Shown here one piece after another: positions 1 to 9,558 of a stretch of 64,000 bases of DNA; the stretch's first letter is position 1, and each line of letters opens with the position of its first letter. Origin of the DNA: Candida dubliniensis CD36 (taxonomy: Eukaryota; Ascomycota; Pichiomycetes; Serinales; Debaryomycetaceae); contig NC_012860.1 of NCBI RefSeq assembly GCF_000026945.1, positions 3,038,001-3,102,000 of the forward strand, given 5' to 3'. The translations under genes and the position numbers were made by a program. Under the pieces are notes generated by a model, which worked only from the letters and a program-made list of their open reading frames with translations, had not been told where the DNA came from and did no database searches.

Positions 1-1663
1 ATGTCTTGCATTAATGTGGACATTGCTTCGACAATCACCAAGAGGGAAGAGAACAATAGAAAAATGTATTATTGTTTGTCCTTCTTCATTAGTTAGAAAT
101 TGGGCTAATGAAATTGTCAAATGGTTAGGTGAAGGTGCACTAACTCCTTTGGCTGTTGATGGTAAAAGTACCAAATCTAGTGACTTGGGTACTGCTTTAC
201 AACAATGGTCAACTGCTCAAGGGAGAAATATAGTTCGACCGGTGTTAATCATATCGTATGAAACATTACGTAGGAATGTCGACAAATTAGCTGGTACTGA
301 GGTTGGTTTAATGTTGGCCGATGAAGGTCATCGATTGAAAAATGGTGACTCGTTAACATTCACAGCATTGAATTCATTGAGGTGTGAAAGAAGAGTCATT
401 TTATCTGGTACTCCTATCCAAAATGATTTATCGGAATATTTTTCATTATTGAATTTTGCCAACCCAGGTTATTTGGGTACAAGAAATGAATTTAGAAAAA
501 ATTATGAAAATGCTATTTTGAGAGGCAGAGATTCTACTGCAACTGATGAAGAACGTGCAAAAGGTGACAAGAAATTAGGAGAATTGTCACAAATGGTTTC
601 TAAATTTATTATTAGAAGAACCAATGATATTTTATCAAAATACTTGCCCATCAAATACGAGTATGTGTTGTTCACGGGTTTATCACCAATGCAGAAAACT
701 TTGTATAATCATTTCATTACATCTCCAGAAATTAAAAAGTTAATTAAAGGTATTGGATCACAACCATTAAAAGCGATTGGTATGTTGAAAAAACTTTGTA
801 ATCATCCTGATTTGTTAGATTTACCTGATGATATCGAAGGTTCAGCAGATTTAATTCCAGATGATTATCAATCATCGATTGCTGGTGGGTCAGCAGGTCG
901 TAATCGTGAAATTCAGACTTGGTTTAGTGGTAAATTTCTAATATTGGAGAGATTTCTTCGGAAAATCAATAAAGAAACTGATGATAAAATTGTCTTAATT
1001 TCAAATTATACACAAACTTTGGATTTGATTGAAAAAATGTGTCGTTACAAGAAGTATGGGGTTTTGAGATTAGATGGTACTATGAATATAAATAAACGAC
1101 AAAAATTGGTCGATAAATTCAATGATCCAAATGGACCAGAGTTTATCTTTTTGCTTTCTTCCAAAGCTGGTGGTTGTGGCATCAACTTAATTGGTGCTAA
1201 CCGATTAGTTTTGATTGATCCCGATTGGAATCCGGCCCTGGACCAACAAGCTTTGGCTCGTGTCTGGAGAGACGGTCAGAAAAAGGATTGTTTCATATAC
1301 AGGCTTATATCTACTGGCACAATTGAAGAAAAGATTTTCCAAAGACAATCAATGAAAATGTCATTATCGAGTTGTGTTGTTGATGAAAAAGAAGACGTTG
1401 AAAGACTTTTCTCTTCTGAAAATTTAAGGCAATTATTTAAATTCCAACCTGATACTGAATGTGATACTCATGATACCTTCCATTGTAATCGTTGTAAAAA
1501 GGATAAAGGACAATTCATAAAGGCACCAGCAATGCTTTATGGTGATGCCACGACTTGGAATCATTTGAATCATCAAGCATTAGGTAATAACGAGGATATT
1601 CTAGTAGCCAATGAGGCTCAGCACAATGATGTATCTTTTGCATTCCAGTATATATCTCATTAA
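1..1663 (+). CDS. RAD54: Rad54 DNA translocase / recombination factor, 5' end cut by window edge
   Basis: Snf2-family ATPase that works with Rad51 in homologous recombination in the nucleus, moving along duplex DNA and promoting strand exchange. The reading frame is open from base 2, where Cys-Leu-Ala-Leu precede the first ATG at 14, so the true start and Walker A lie upstream. About 553 C-terminal residues are visible. Counting from the ATG at 14, the motif II box DEGH is at 103-106 and the motif III box SGTPIQND at 131-138. The C-terminal helicase lobe ends with the motif V/VI segment containing ARVWRDGQ. The extreme C-terminus (VSF-FQYISH) is the conserved Rad54 ending. The Rad54-type spacing and this ending separate it from the paralogue Rdh54. 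Tandem with the next gene, 382 bp away. Confidence 0.95.
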   Translation, partial: CLALMWTLLRQSPRGKRTIEKCIIVCPSSLVRNWANEIVKWLGEGALTPLAVDGKSTKSSDLGTALQQWSTAQGRNIVRPVLIISYETLRRNVDKLAGTEVGLMLADEGHRLKNGDSLTFTALNSLRCERRVILSGTPIQNDLSEYFSLLNFANPGYLGTRNEFRKNYENAILRGRDSTATDEERAKGDKKLGELSQMVSKFIIRRTNDILSKYLPIKYEYVLFTGLSPMQKTLYNHFITSPEIKKLIKGIGSQPLKAIGMLKKLCNHPDLLDLPDDIEGSADLIPDDYQSSIAGGSAGRNREIQTWFSGKFLILERFLRKINKETDDKIVLISNYTQTLDLIEKMCRYKKYGVLRLDGTMNINKRQKLVDKFNDPNGPEFIFLLSSKAGGCGINLIGANRLVLIDPDWNPALDQQALARVWRDGQKKDCFIYRLISTGTIEEKIFQRQSMKMSLSSCVVDEKEDVERLFSSENLRQLFKFQPDTECDTHDTFHCNRCKKDKGQFIKAPAMLYGDATTWNHLNHQALGNNEDILVANEAQHNDVSFAFQYISH

Positions 1664-2045
1664 ATAGAGTTAATGCATTAATTGTTATACTTAATTTGTG
1701 GGGAGTGGTGGTGGGGGGAATGTTTGCCGGAAAACTACAATGAAAAAAACCGAAACAATAAAGCTGCCATGGATGTGGGAACACGGTCCGAGGTGGTGAA
1801 TAGGAAGCGGGAGCACTTACCCGCAAGAGTATTGTTTTTGTGTGTACTTGCTTCTTCTGCTTTAATCTCCAGATTTTTTCCGTTTCTCTCTCCCCCTCCC
1901 CACACACTAAATTAACTGCACCCAATGAAAATTGATTTATAAGTAATCTGTCAAATGACTCAAGTTTAATTTTTCTTCAATCATATTCTATTCCATTATC
2001 ATTACAACTAACCTATTCCAATTGAATCTTATAAACTAAATTACA
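1664..2045. other. intergenic: RAD54 3' end / fumarate reductase promoter
   Basis: No gene seen. A pyrimidine-rich patch (TC and C runs, about 1883-1910) is followed by AT-rich leader sequence up to the ATG at 2046. Small frames on both strands here are random. Confidence 0.6.
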
Positions 2046-3962
2046 ATGTCAACAACTATTCCTTCAAACCCTATACTTATCGTTGGTGGTGGATTAGCTG
2101 GTCTTTCTGCTGCTCATCAAGCATATCTTCGTGGTGCCAATATTGTTTTATTAGATAAAGAAAGTTTTCTTAGTGGTAACAGTGGGAAAGCAACTTCAGG
2201 TATCAATGGTGCCTTGACCAGAACCCAAGTCAATTTAAAAATTCCTGATTCAGTAGAACAATTTTATCAAGATACATTAGCTAGTGCTAAAGACCGGGCC
2301 CATCCAGAGTTAATTAAAGTTTTAACTTATAATTCAGCTGATGCGGTTCATTGGTTACAAGAAGTTTTTGATTTAGATTTGACGGTTGTTTCTAGATTAG
2401 GAGGACATTCTCAACCTAGAACCCATCGTGGGCATGATGCCAAATTTCCTGGAATGGCAATCACCTATAGATTATTGGAGAGATTGGAAACTCTTGCTGA
2501 AACTGAACCTGATCGTGTTGTTATTCTTAAGAATAGTCAAGTTATTGATTTAATTTTGGAAGATGATAATAAAGTTGTTGGTGTCAAATACAAAAATTTG
2601 AAAGATAAATCTAAACATGAATTACATGGACCAGTGATTTTACTGACTGGTGGATATGCTGCTGATTTTACGAAAAATAGTTTAATCAGAAAGTATCGAC
2701 CAGATATCATTGATTTGCCTTCTACAAATGGTGGACACGCTACTGGGGACGGTCAGAAAATCGTCCAGAAAAACAAGGGTCAAGTTTTGGATATGGATAA
2801 AATTCAAGTACATCCAACTGGACTTATTAGTTATAAGGATAAAGATGTTGTTGAAAGGAAAAAAACGCCACGATTCTTGTTTCTTGGTGCTGAGGCCTTA
2901 CGAGGTGAAGGTGGGATAATTTTCAATTCTAAAGGTGAACGATTTGTTGATGAATTGGGAACTCGTGATTGGGTATCTGGAGAAATGGATAAACAAATTA
3001 AACAAGGCAATTTCTCAATTCGATTAGTTTTAAGTGAAAAAGCTGGTGAAAACTTAAAATTCCATGTAAAACATTATACTCAAAGAGGGTTAATGAGGAC
3101 AGTTTCTGGTAAAGAACTTGTTGAAGAGATTGGTTGCTCTGAAGACACTATTAAAAGGCAACTCGATACTTACAATGATGCTGCCTCGGGTGCCATCAAG
3201 GATCCATTTGGGAAAAAGTATTTCCCAGCTACACCTTTTGAATACTCTCCAGATGCCAAGTATCATGTATCGTTTATTACTCCAGTTCTTCACTTTACAA
3301 TGGGTGGTGTGAAAATCAATGACAAGACCCAAGTTATTGCTTCCAATGATAGTCCATTTGAAGGATTATATGCTGCTGGTGAAGTCGCAGGGGGTGTTCA
3401 TGGCCACAATCGTTTAGGTGGATCTTCGTTGTTGGCATGTGTTGTTTATGGGAGATTAGCTGCTGATCAAGCTTCTAGTTACAAGTTCCATAAATTGAGT
3501 TTTGGTGATGGTGACAACATTGCTTCTGCTAGTCAAAGATTGAAAATGATCAACTTACATATTGATCCTAGTAATGGTAGAATTATTATAGACACTAATG
3601 GAAATGTCCCTGAAAATCAATCAACCTCAAACCTGACTAATGGTGCTTCAGCTGCTGCACCACAAAAGAAAACCCCTAAAGAACCCAAAACATTTTCAGT
3701 TCCTGACAAGGAATTTACTGCTGAAGAGGTTGCTCAACATAATAAGCCTAATGATTGTTGGTGTATTATCAAAAATGTAGTTCTTGATTTAACTCCATTT
3801 TTGGGTGATCACCCTGGAGGTAAAGAATCAATTGCCAATTTTGCAGGAAGAGATGCCACTGAAAGTTTTGCTATGTTGCATGATGATGATTTCATCCCCA
3901 AGTATGTTGCTAGTTGTGTGTTGGGTAGATTGAAAGGTAAAACACCAGAGTTACAATTGTAG
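2046..3962 (+). CDS. OSM2: soluble fumarate reductase flavoprotein with C-terminal cytochrome b5 domain
   Basis: 638 aa. FAD-dependent reduction of fumarate to succinate, used in yeast to reoxidise FADH2 and support redox balance under low oxygen. An N-terminal dinucleotide-binding GGGLAGLSAA lies near residue 14. It is followed by the flavoprotein motifs SGKATSGINGA, HPTGL, the TRD segment (arginine of the active site) and HNRLGGSS near the second FAD contact. Residues of about 555-630 form a cytochrome b5 fold with HPGG (His589) and a second likely haem ligand, His612. Baker's yeast Frd1 and Osm1 (about 470-500 aa) lack this tail. No N-terminal signal peptide precedes the FAD motif, so a cytosolic site is likely. 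The symbol OSM2 follows my memory of the C. albicans orthologue at this locus. The enzyme family is certain; the exact name is less so. It converges on GCV3 with a 69-bp gap. Confidence 0.9.
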   Translation: MSTTIPSNPILIVGGGLAGLSAAHQAYLRGANIVLLDKESFLSGNSGKATSGINGALTRTQVNLKIPDSVEQFYQDTLASAKDRAHPELIKVLTYNSADAVHWLQEVFDLDLTVVSRLGGHSQPRTHRGHDAKFPGMAITYRLLERLETLAETEPDRVVILKNSQVIDLILEDDNKVVGVKYKNLKDKSKHELHGPVILLTGGYAADFTKNSLIRKYRPDIIDLPSTNGGHATGDGQKIVQKNKGQVLDMDKIQVHPTGLISYKDKDVVERKKTPRFLFLGAEALRGEGGIIFNSKGERFVDELGTRDWVSGEMDKQIKQGNFSIRLVLSEKAGENLKFHVKHYTQRGLMRTVSGKELVEEIGCSEDTIKRQLDTYNDAASGAIKDPFGKKYFPATPFEYSPDAKYHVSFITPVLHFTMGGVKINDKTQVIASNDSPFEGLYAAGEVAGGVHGHNRLGGSSLLACVVYGRLAADQASSYKFHKLSFGDGDNIASASQRLKMINLHIDPSNGRIIIDTNGNVPENQSTSNLTNGASAAAPQKKTPKEPKTFSVPDKEFTAEEVAQHNKPNDCWCIIKNVVLDLTPFLGDHPGGKESIANFAGRDATESFAMLHDDDFIPKYVASCVLGRLKGKTPELQL

Positions 3963-4031
3963 AATTTTAACTGTGTAAAATTAGATATGCATTTTTAAAT
4001 AAATTTACAACTTTCTTTTTTATTCAACTAT

Positions 4032-4565
4032 TTAATGTCCTTCTTCTTCTTCTTCTAAAAATTTCTTGTATTGCTCTTCATTCATTAAAGTTTCAGAATT
4101 GGTAACTTGAGCAGGATCATCCAATTTAATGTGAACGATCCACCCGTCTTTTGTTGGGTCGTGGTTCAAAATACCTGGTTCACTTTCTAAATTGAGATTG
4201 ACACCAACAACTTCACCGTCAACTGGAGAATAAACATCAGCAGATGATTTGACAGATTCAACAGAACCCAAAGTTTCATTCAATTCCAAACGATCACCAA
4301 CTTCTGGTAAATCAACAAAAGTAACATCACCTAAAGCTTGAGCAGCATATTGAGTGATACCTACAAAAGCAGAATCATCATCGTACAAATGAACCCATTC
4401 ATGATCTTCAGTAAATTTCGTTGCAACTGGTGTCTTTTCATGTAAATACTTGTAGGCGTGTGAGTCTTTATCTATCAATTGAAATCTGGTTGAAAATGTG
4501 GAGAAGGTTCTGAAACTTGGTGTGACGAGTCTCAATGAAGTTGGTCTTAATAATGTTCTAATCAT
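4032..4565 (-). CDS. GCV3: glycine cleavage system H protein (lipoyl carrier), mitochondrial
   Basis: 177 aa when started at the ATG at 4565 (MIRTLLRPTS...). This gives a basic, Arg/Ser/Thr-rich mitochondrial presequence of about 30 residues before the mature H protein. The H protein carries the aminomethyl group between the P, T and L proteins of glycine decarboxylase on a lipoyl arm. The lipoylated lysine is Lys106 in ESVKSSADV. DHEWVHL and the FVDLPEVGD region are family signatures, and the C-terminus is an unusual Glu run. The frame stays open upstream to 4757, but that part encodes Phe/Ser homopolymers from poly-A/T DNA and is not conserved-looking. It is therefore taken as 5' leader. 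Confidence 0.95.
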   Translation of the reverse strand: MIRTLLRPTSLRLVTPSFRTFSTFSTRFQLIDKDSHAYKYLHEKTPVATKFTEDHEWVHLYDDDSAFVGITQYAAQALGDVTFVDLPEVGDRLELNETLGSVESVKSSADVYSPVDGEVVGVNLNLESEPGILNHDPTKDGWIVHIKLDDPAQVTNSETLMNEEQYKKFLEEEEEGH

Positions 4566-5132
4566 GATTGGCAATGCTTGATGTTTGAGATATAAGAAAA
4601 AAAAGTAATATATTAATCTAAGATGAAAGATGTTAGGAATATCTGAAATAAAGTTGAAGAAAAACAATGAAAAAAAAAAAAAAAAAAAATTGGTTAGTGG
4701 TGGTGGGAGGGAGGAGGAGGAGAAGAATGGCTCCATAAACCAGATTTCATTGGACATTTATTTTGACTTCTTTCACAAAGGGTTAGGAAAAAAAAAATGT
4801 TAGCAACATCAACACCAAGAGAAAACACCAACTTGACTTCTGTTTTCTCATCAGAGTCACTTGGTTGGAAAAAAAAAAAAAAAAACACTCATACAAAGCT
4901 GATCAGACTGATTATTGTTCTTTTATATATAGCGAATAAATACAATCTTACATATATTCACCGTAAGTAATAACTAACATAAAATATTAAACAAAAATAA
5001 AAACTACCACAATGAAAAGAAGAAGAAGAAGAAAAAGAAAAATACCAAGCAAATAAAGAGGGCTACAGATTCCATTCCACCCCCCACTCCCCAATTTTCG
5101 AAAAGATGATTTATACACAGCTAATATTTCAA
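4566..5132. other. intergenic: GCV3 upstream / SNC2 downstream
   Basis: No gene seen. It contains A-runs (about 4673-4689 and 4870-4886), a purine-rich GAAGAA stretch near 5018-5040, and a TATATATA element at about 4924-4931 that could serve GCV3 on the minus strand. Confidence 0.5.
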
Positions 5133-5545
5133 TTAACTAAAATGAACAGCAATTGGAACCACAATAACTATGATGACAATGATTATACCAAAAATAAGAC
5201 ACATTCTCATTTTAAAATCTTTCCACCACATATCTTTTCTCACTCTGTTAGCACCTCTTCTAAAACCCTGGGCACTGATTGCCAAATTATCCGTTTTATT
5301 TTCAATAGAGTCTAACCTCTCACCTCTTTCGGCCACTTTGTTGATGTTGTCTCTCATAATACCAACAGTATCATCGATTTGCTAAATCATATGTTAGTAT
5401 ATGTGCTCTACCACCTTAAAAATCAAATGAAAACTACTAAATGTTATGCAATACATACAGCCTGTATGGCAGCGGTTCTGGAGTTTGATTGATCACCAGT
5501 AGTTTGGTTTGGAATGTATGGATCATATGGTGCTGAAGATGACAT
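5133..5545 (-). CDS. SNC2: synaptobrevin-type v-SNARE, spliced (two exons)
   Basis: 111 aa encoded by exon 1 (5545-5459, 29 codons) and exon 2 (5381-5133). The frame is lost in an unspliced reading. The donor GTATGT follows codon 29, a TACTAAC branch point is present, and the acceptor TTTAG precedes CAA ATC GAT. The joined protein has a short disordered N-terminus and a single SNARE motif containing [13 protein letters not shown] with the central R-SNARE arginine in [10 protein letters not shown] Trp-Trp juxtamembrane segment and a C-terminal membrane anchor of about 20 residues rich in Ile/Val follow. It acts on secretory vesicles in fusion with the plasma membrane (partners Sso/Sec9). It is near-identical in the core to baker's yeast Snc1/Snc2. 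Divergent from ACT1 across 1.5 kb. Confidence 0.95.
5382..5458 (-). other. SNC2: SNC2 intron (77 bp)
   Basis: On the minus strand it begins GTATGT and ends TTTAG, with a TACTAAC branch point about 13 nt before the acceptor. It lies between two complete codons (phase 0). It is short, with the compact branch-to-acceptor distance typical of this clade. Confidence 0.93.
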
Positions 5546-7038
5546 TTTTATTTTCTTTATGTATTAAGAACTCTTGGTTGTTGTATTTCTATGGAGATAT
5601 AATGCTTGTATGTGAACGCAAAAAGGATTCAAAAAAAACAAAAAAGAATCTATTGTGCTTGAATGATATGATAAATAATTTGTTTATGTAATGATATATG
5701 ATTGATTGATTGGGATCTATTTGATAAATTGTAATCAATGTTTTCCAGATAGACCTTATACCTTTAATAGAGCAAGGGAGAGATTAAATGACCAGGATGT
5801 TTTTTTGGTTGTTCGGTTTTTTTTTTTTCTTGTCTTTCCTTTTTCTTCTTTATTGGCAAAACTTACTACTCTTTCTTTGCCCAACTACCACGACTACTTA
5901 TTATTTATTCTTTTTCTTTTGCTCTAACCAACCTATTTCAGTCCAATACTTTGTTTACAAATTATATTGGTGGGTTTTAATATTGATACAGATGTTAGAA
6001 TTACCAGCCTCGTTTATAATGAGCTTTGCCTGGAATTTTGAAGCAGTAAAAGAAATTGTTTTTATAGTGGCAAAAGCACCTAAAGTCTTAGAAATTAAAA
6101 CACCAAAAAAAAAAAAAGATCTCGGCTATGCCAACCAAAACGAATGACATTATTATGTAAAAGAAGAAGAAACCTGTAATTCCGACAAAAAAAATAAAAA
6201 TGAAACTATCTGACTGTACTGCAGCTGATATCCGTGGTCAGGGGTCTTTCAGCATCTCAAAGAGGTTTATACTCGAAGTAAATAGGTTTAATGACTTCAA
6301 AGCTTTCAGGACCAGCTAATAAATGACTGCAAAACCCGAGAAGCAATCTCTTACATAAGCAAGTAGTTCTTACACATAGGGCTATATTAATCAGCAAATA
6401 ATAATACCTACATCTGGCAAACCTGAGACCACCAGTTTGTAATTTATTACGGCTCGTATGTGACACCGATCAGTAGAAGGAAAGAGAAAAGACAGACCAA
6501 ATACACATTTGCAACAGCACAAGTACAACGAATATTTCAGCGTCAAAAACAAAGCATAAAAGAAAAACGGTATTTCCAACAACAACACCCTTTACTTTTA
6601 CTTTGTTGTTGTTGTTGTTGTTGTTTGTATTGCAATTTTTTTTTTCACTCGTAATACCATAAAATTTCGGTCTGAGTAGGATATTTTTAATAGTTAATTT
6701 TCTAATCGTGTAATTTATTTCTATGTATATGTTTAATAGTGTGCGCTGCACAAAAATTGTTTTGTTGTTCTTTATTCGGTTAAAAAAAAAAAGATCCAAA
6801 CACACACGCTATTAATTAACATTTTGGTTGTTCAACGTAGTAAACACATTTTTTTTCTTCTTCTTCTTCTTCATTTTGCTCACTCACTCAACTGAAAATT
6901 TACTTGCCAACGAAACAATTTTTATATATTTCACTTTTTTCCTTAATCTTTTTTTTTTTTCTTCCTTTTAATTTTCACTTTGGTTTTCTTTCTTTTTTGA
7001 AACATTATCTCGACATTAATATAAAATAATCATTAAAA
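5546..7038. other. divergent promoter region SNC2 / ACT1
   Basis: 1.5 kb without a supported gene. Around 6190-6480 the sequence is less repetitive and may hold regulatory sites. A GTT trinucleotide run is at about 6605-6630. T-rich tracts (6845-6980) sit directly upstream of the actin start, as is usual for strongly expressed yeast genes with nucleosome-free promoters. Frames in this region end quickly or encode homopolymers. Confidence 0.5.
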
Positions 7039-8801
7039 ATGGACGGTGGTATGTTTATATTTAACTTAGATTTAATTGATTGATTAATCAGTTGGATGAT
7101 TTCATTTCGATAGAGTGTTGTTGTTTAGATCTGGGTGGGAAAAGAACCCATTTCCATTCAGATCAAGTTTTTTGTTGTCGACATAATATTTCTCGTTTGG
7201 GATGTTACTGTCACATTAACACACAAGCTTATAATTTTGAAGTGGTACATCAGGAGTTTGACTACCATTGGATGTGTTCCAATTTAGTGTATTTGTCGTT
7301 CCCCTTTCAATTTCGTGTTTAAGTTTAATTGATTGATTGATTGATCTGTCGGCAATGGTTTCAAACCATTCGGTGAATAATATCATTGATCAATTAAAAA
7401 ACAAGGTTTAATACTTCAATGACAATGTTTAATGTTTTTCAACAAGCGTTTGTGCAAATCAATTGATTCATGATTGCCTTTGATGTTGACGAGTTTCCAA
7501 TTTCGAGTTCTGGTTATCTGACCTATAACAGATTTCCGGTTCATTGTAAATTTTTCGACGTTAGTGCACACAACACACAACAAAAACAGCAACAAAAAAA
7601 AAATATTGTATTGAAACCAACAACTGCAACAAGTCCCCTTTTTTTTTTTAATGACTGTCGTACTAACCCATTTTTTATAGAAGAAGTTGCTGCTTTAGTT
7701 ATCGATAACGGTTCTGGTATGTGTAAAGCCGGTTTTGCCGGTGATGACGCTCCAAGAGCTGTGTTCCCATCTCTCGTTGGTAGACCAAGACATCAAGGTA
7801 TCATGGTTGGTATGGGTCAAAAAGATTCTTACGTCGGTGACGAAGCCCAATCCAAAAGAGGTATTTTGACCTTGAGATACCCAATTGAACACGGTATTGT
7901 TTCCAACTGGGACGATATGGAAAAAATCTGGCATCACACTTTCTACAACGAATTGAGAGTTGCTCCAGAAGAACATCCAGTTTTGTTGACCGAAGCTCCA
8001 ATGAATCCAAAATCTAACAGAGAAAAGATGACTCAAATCATGTTTGAAACATTCAATGTTCCAGCTTTCTACGTTTCCATTCAAGCTGTTTTGTCTTTGT
8101 ACTCTTCTGGTAGAACCACCGGTATTGTTTTGGATTCTGGTGATGGTGTTACTCACGTTGTTCCAATTTACGCTGGTTTCTCCTTACCACATGGTATTTT
8201 GAGAATTGATTTGGCTGGTAGAGACTTGACCAACCACTTGTCCAAGATTTTGTCTGAACGTGGTTACAGTTTCACTACTAGTGCTGAAAGAGAAATTGTC
8301 AGAGACATTAAAGAAAGATTATGTTACGTTGCTTTGGATTTCGAACAAGAAATGCAAACTTCTTCTCAATCTTCTGCTATTGAAAAATCTTATGAATTGC
8401 CAGATGGTCAAGTTATCACTATTGGTAACGAAAGATTCAGAGCTCCAGAAGCTTTGTTCAGACCAGCTGATTTGGGTTTGGAAGCTGCTGGTATTGACCA
8501 AACCACTTTCAACTCCATCATGAAGTGTGACATGGATGTTAGAAAGGAATTATACGGTAACATTGTTATGTCTGGTGGTACTACCATGTTCCCAGGTATT
8601 GCTGAACGTATGCAAAAGGAAATTACTGCTTTGGCTCCATCTTCTATGAAAGTTAAGATTATTGCTCCTCCAGAAAGAAAATACTCTGTCTGGATTGGTG
8701 GTTCTATCTTGGCTTCATTGTCTACTTTCCAACAAATGTGGATTTCAAAACAAGAATACGACGAATCTGGTCCATCTATTGTTCATCACAAATGTTTCTA
8801 A
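7039..8801 (+). CDS. ACT1: actin, spliced (two exons)
   Basis: 376 aa. Exon 1 is only 10 nt (7039-7048, ATG GAC GGT G) and exon 2 runs from 7681 to 8801. Joined, the N-terminus reads [16 protein letters not shown], the standard fungal actin start, and the C-terminus is the universal KCF. Phosphate-binding loops [15 protein letters not shown] and LDSGDGVTH and the hinge and nucleotide-binding residues are intact. It is the sole conventional actin, forming cortical patches, cables and the cytokinetic ring, and providing tracks for the myosin V encoded at 21.5 kb. Third-position choice is strongly biased (GGT, GAC, TTG, AGA), as expected for a highly expressed gene. The first exon is too short to be seen by ORF finding. 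Confidence 0.99.
7049..7680 (+). other. ACT1: ACT1 intron (632 bp)
   Basis: Donor GTATGT at 7049, branch point TACTAAC at 7661-7667 and acceptor ATAG ending at 7680; the intron splits codon 4 after its first base. It is the largest intron but one in the window. It contains GATT-rich repeats near 7075, 7330 and 7388 that can pair with each other, and the species-diagnostic segment 7289-7576. The 3' part is open in the exon 2 frame from 7470, which makes a spurious 443-aa ORF. Confidence 0.97.
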
Positions 8802-9017
8802 GTTAAATCTGGAACTGATTTTGTATTCTTGTTATTCTTCTTTTTGTTATTACATATATAACTTGTTACTTTTTAAAAAATCTTTGTTTATTTTATAAAT
8901 ATATAAAACTAAATTAAGAAGAGAGAGAATGAAATTTTGCTGGTTTTTTGTAGCTTTAGCTGGAAGAACAAATATTATATATTAAAAAGTTCAGACAATT
9001 AAAACTGTTGACTCTTT

Positions 9018-9320
9018 CTATATGTTGTTGTTGTTGCTGTTTTCATCTTCTATGTCGGAAGAATTTGTTTTATTATTATTTTCATCATGAGTACTCTCTC
9101 TTGTTTGGCGATTCATCCCATCATAAAATGTAGACCATAATCTAGCAACATCATCAAATTCTTTACCTATTTGTTTCAGTTCATGTAATGATCTATTCAA
9201 AGTTTCTAAGTTTGTATGTATTTTAGTTAAATTGTTAGATATTTCTTGTATTAGTAAATCACGTTGTTTTATGAAATATTCATTTTTAGGAGGAGTAGAT
9301 AAAGATGAAGAATTTGACAT
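9018..9320 (-). CDS. DAD1: DASH/Dam1 complex subunit Dad1
   Basis: 100 aa. A small coiled-coil subunit of the ten-protein DASH ring that couples kinetochores to spindle microtubules; the complex is essential in C. albicans. The conserved core runs from about residue 14 to 68: YFIKQRDLLIQEI, then NLETLNRSLHEL, then a G-EFDDVARLWSTFYDG block matching the Dad1 family. The C-terminus is a low-complexity Asn/Ser/Asp tail. It shares a 216-bp convergent 3' region with ACT1 and a 238-bp divergent promoter with KEL3. Confidence 0.93.
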   Translation of the reverse strand: MSNSSSLSTPPKNEYFIKQRDLLIQEISNNLTKIHTNLETLNRSLHELKQIGKEFDDVARLWSTFYDGMNRQTRESTHDENNNKTNSSDIEDENSNNNNI

Positions 9321-9558
9321 TTTCAGAAAGCTTTTGTCAATAAAGAAATTATTTGATGGTTTTGAATTTGTTGTTGTAGTTGTTGTTGTTGTTGTTGTTT
9401 ATAGTTTTTATTTTTTTGTCGCTTCAACTTTATCTGAAAAATACAAGAGTGCGGTTCCAAGGGATCCTGTCCGCGTACAGATCTCCAAAGTGGTTTTAAA
9501 AAATTTTCTTTTTCATTTTTCAACTTTTACATATTTCTAAAACATCTAACCTTCCAGT

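Noticed and set aside
4566..4757. 64-residue N-terminal extension of GCV3
   Set aside because: Encodes Phe/Ser/Pro homopolymers from poly-A/T; the ATG at 4565 gives a normal mitochondrial presequence and family length.
6257..6588. Minus-strand fragments between SNC2 and ACT1 suggestive of a small spliced gene
   Set aside because: No paired consensus donor, branch and acceptor join the fragments into a plausible protein; probably promoter DNA.
7470..7680. Upstream part of a 443-aa actin frame beginning at 7470
   Set aside because: It is intron sequence open by chance in the exon 2 frame; the branch point and acceptor at 7661-7680 and the 10-nt first exon give the true conserved N-terminus.
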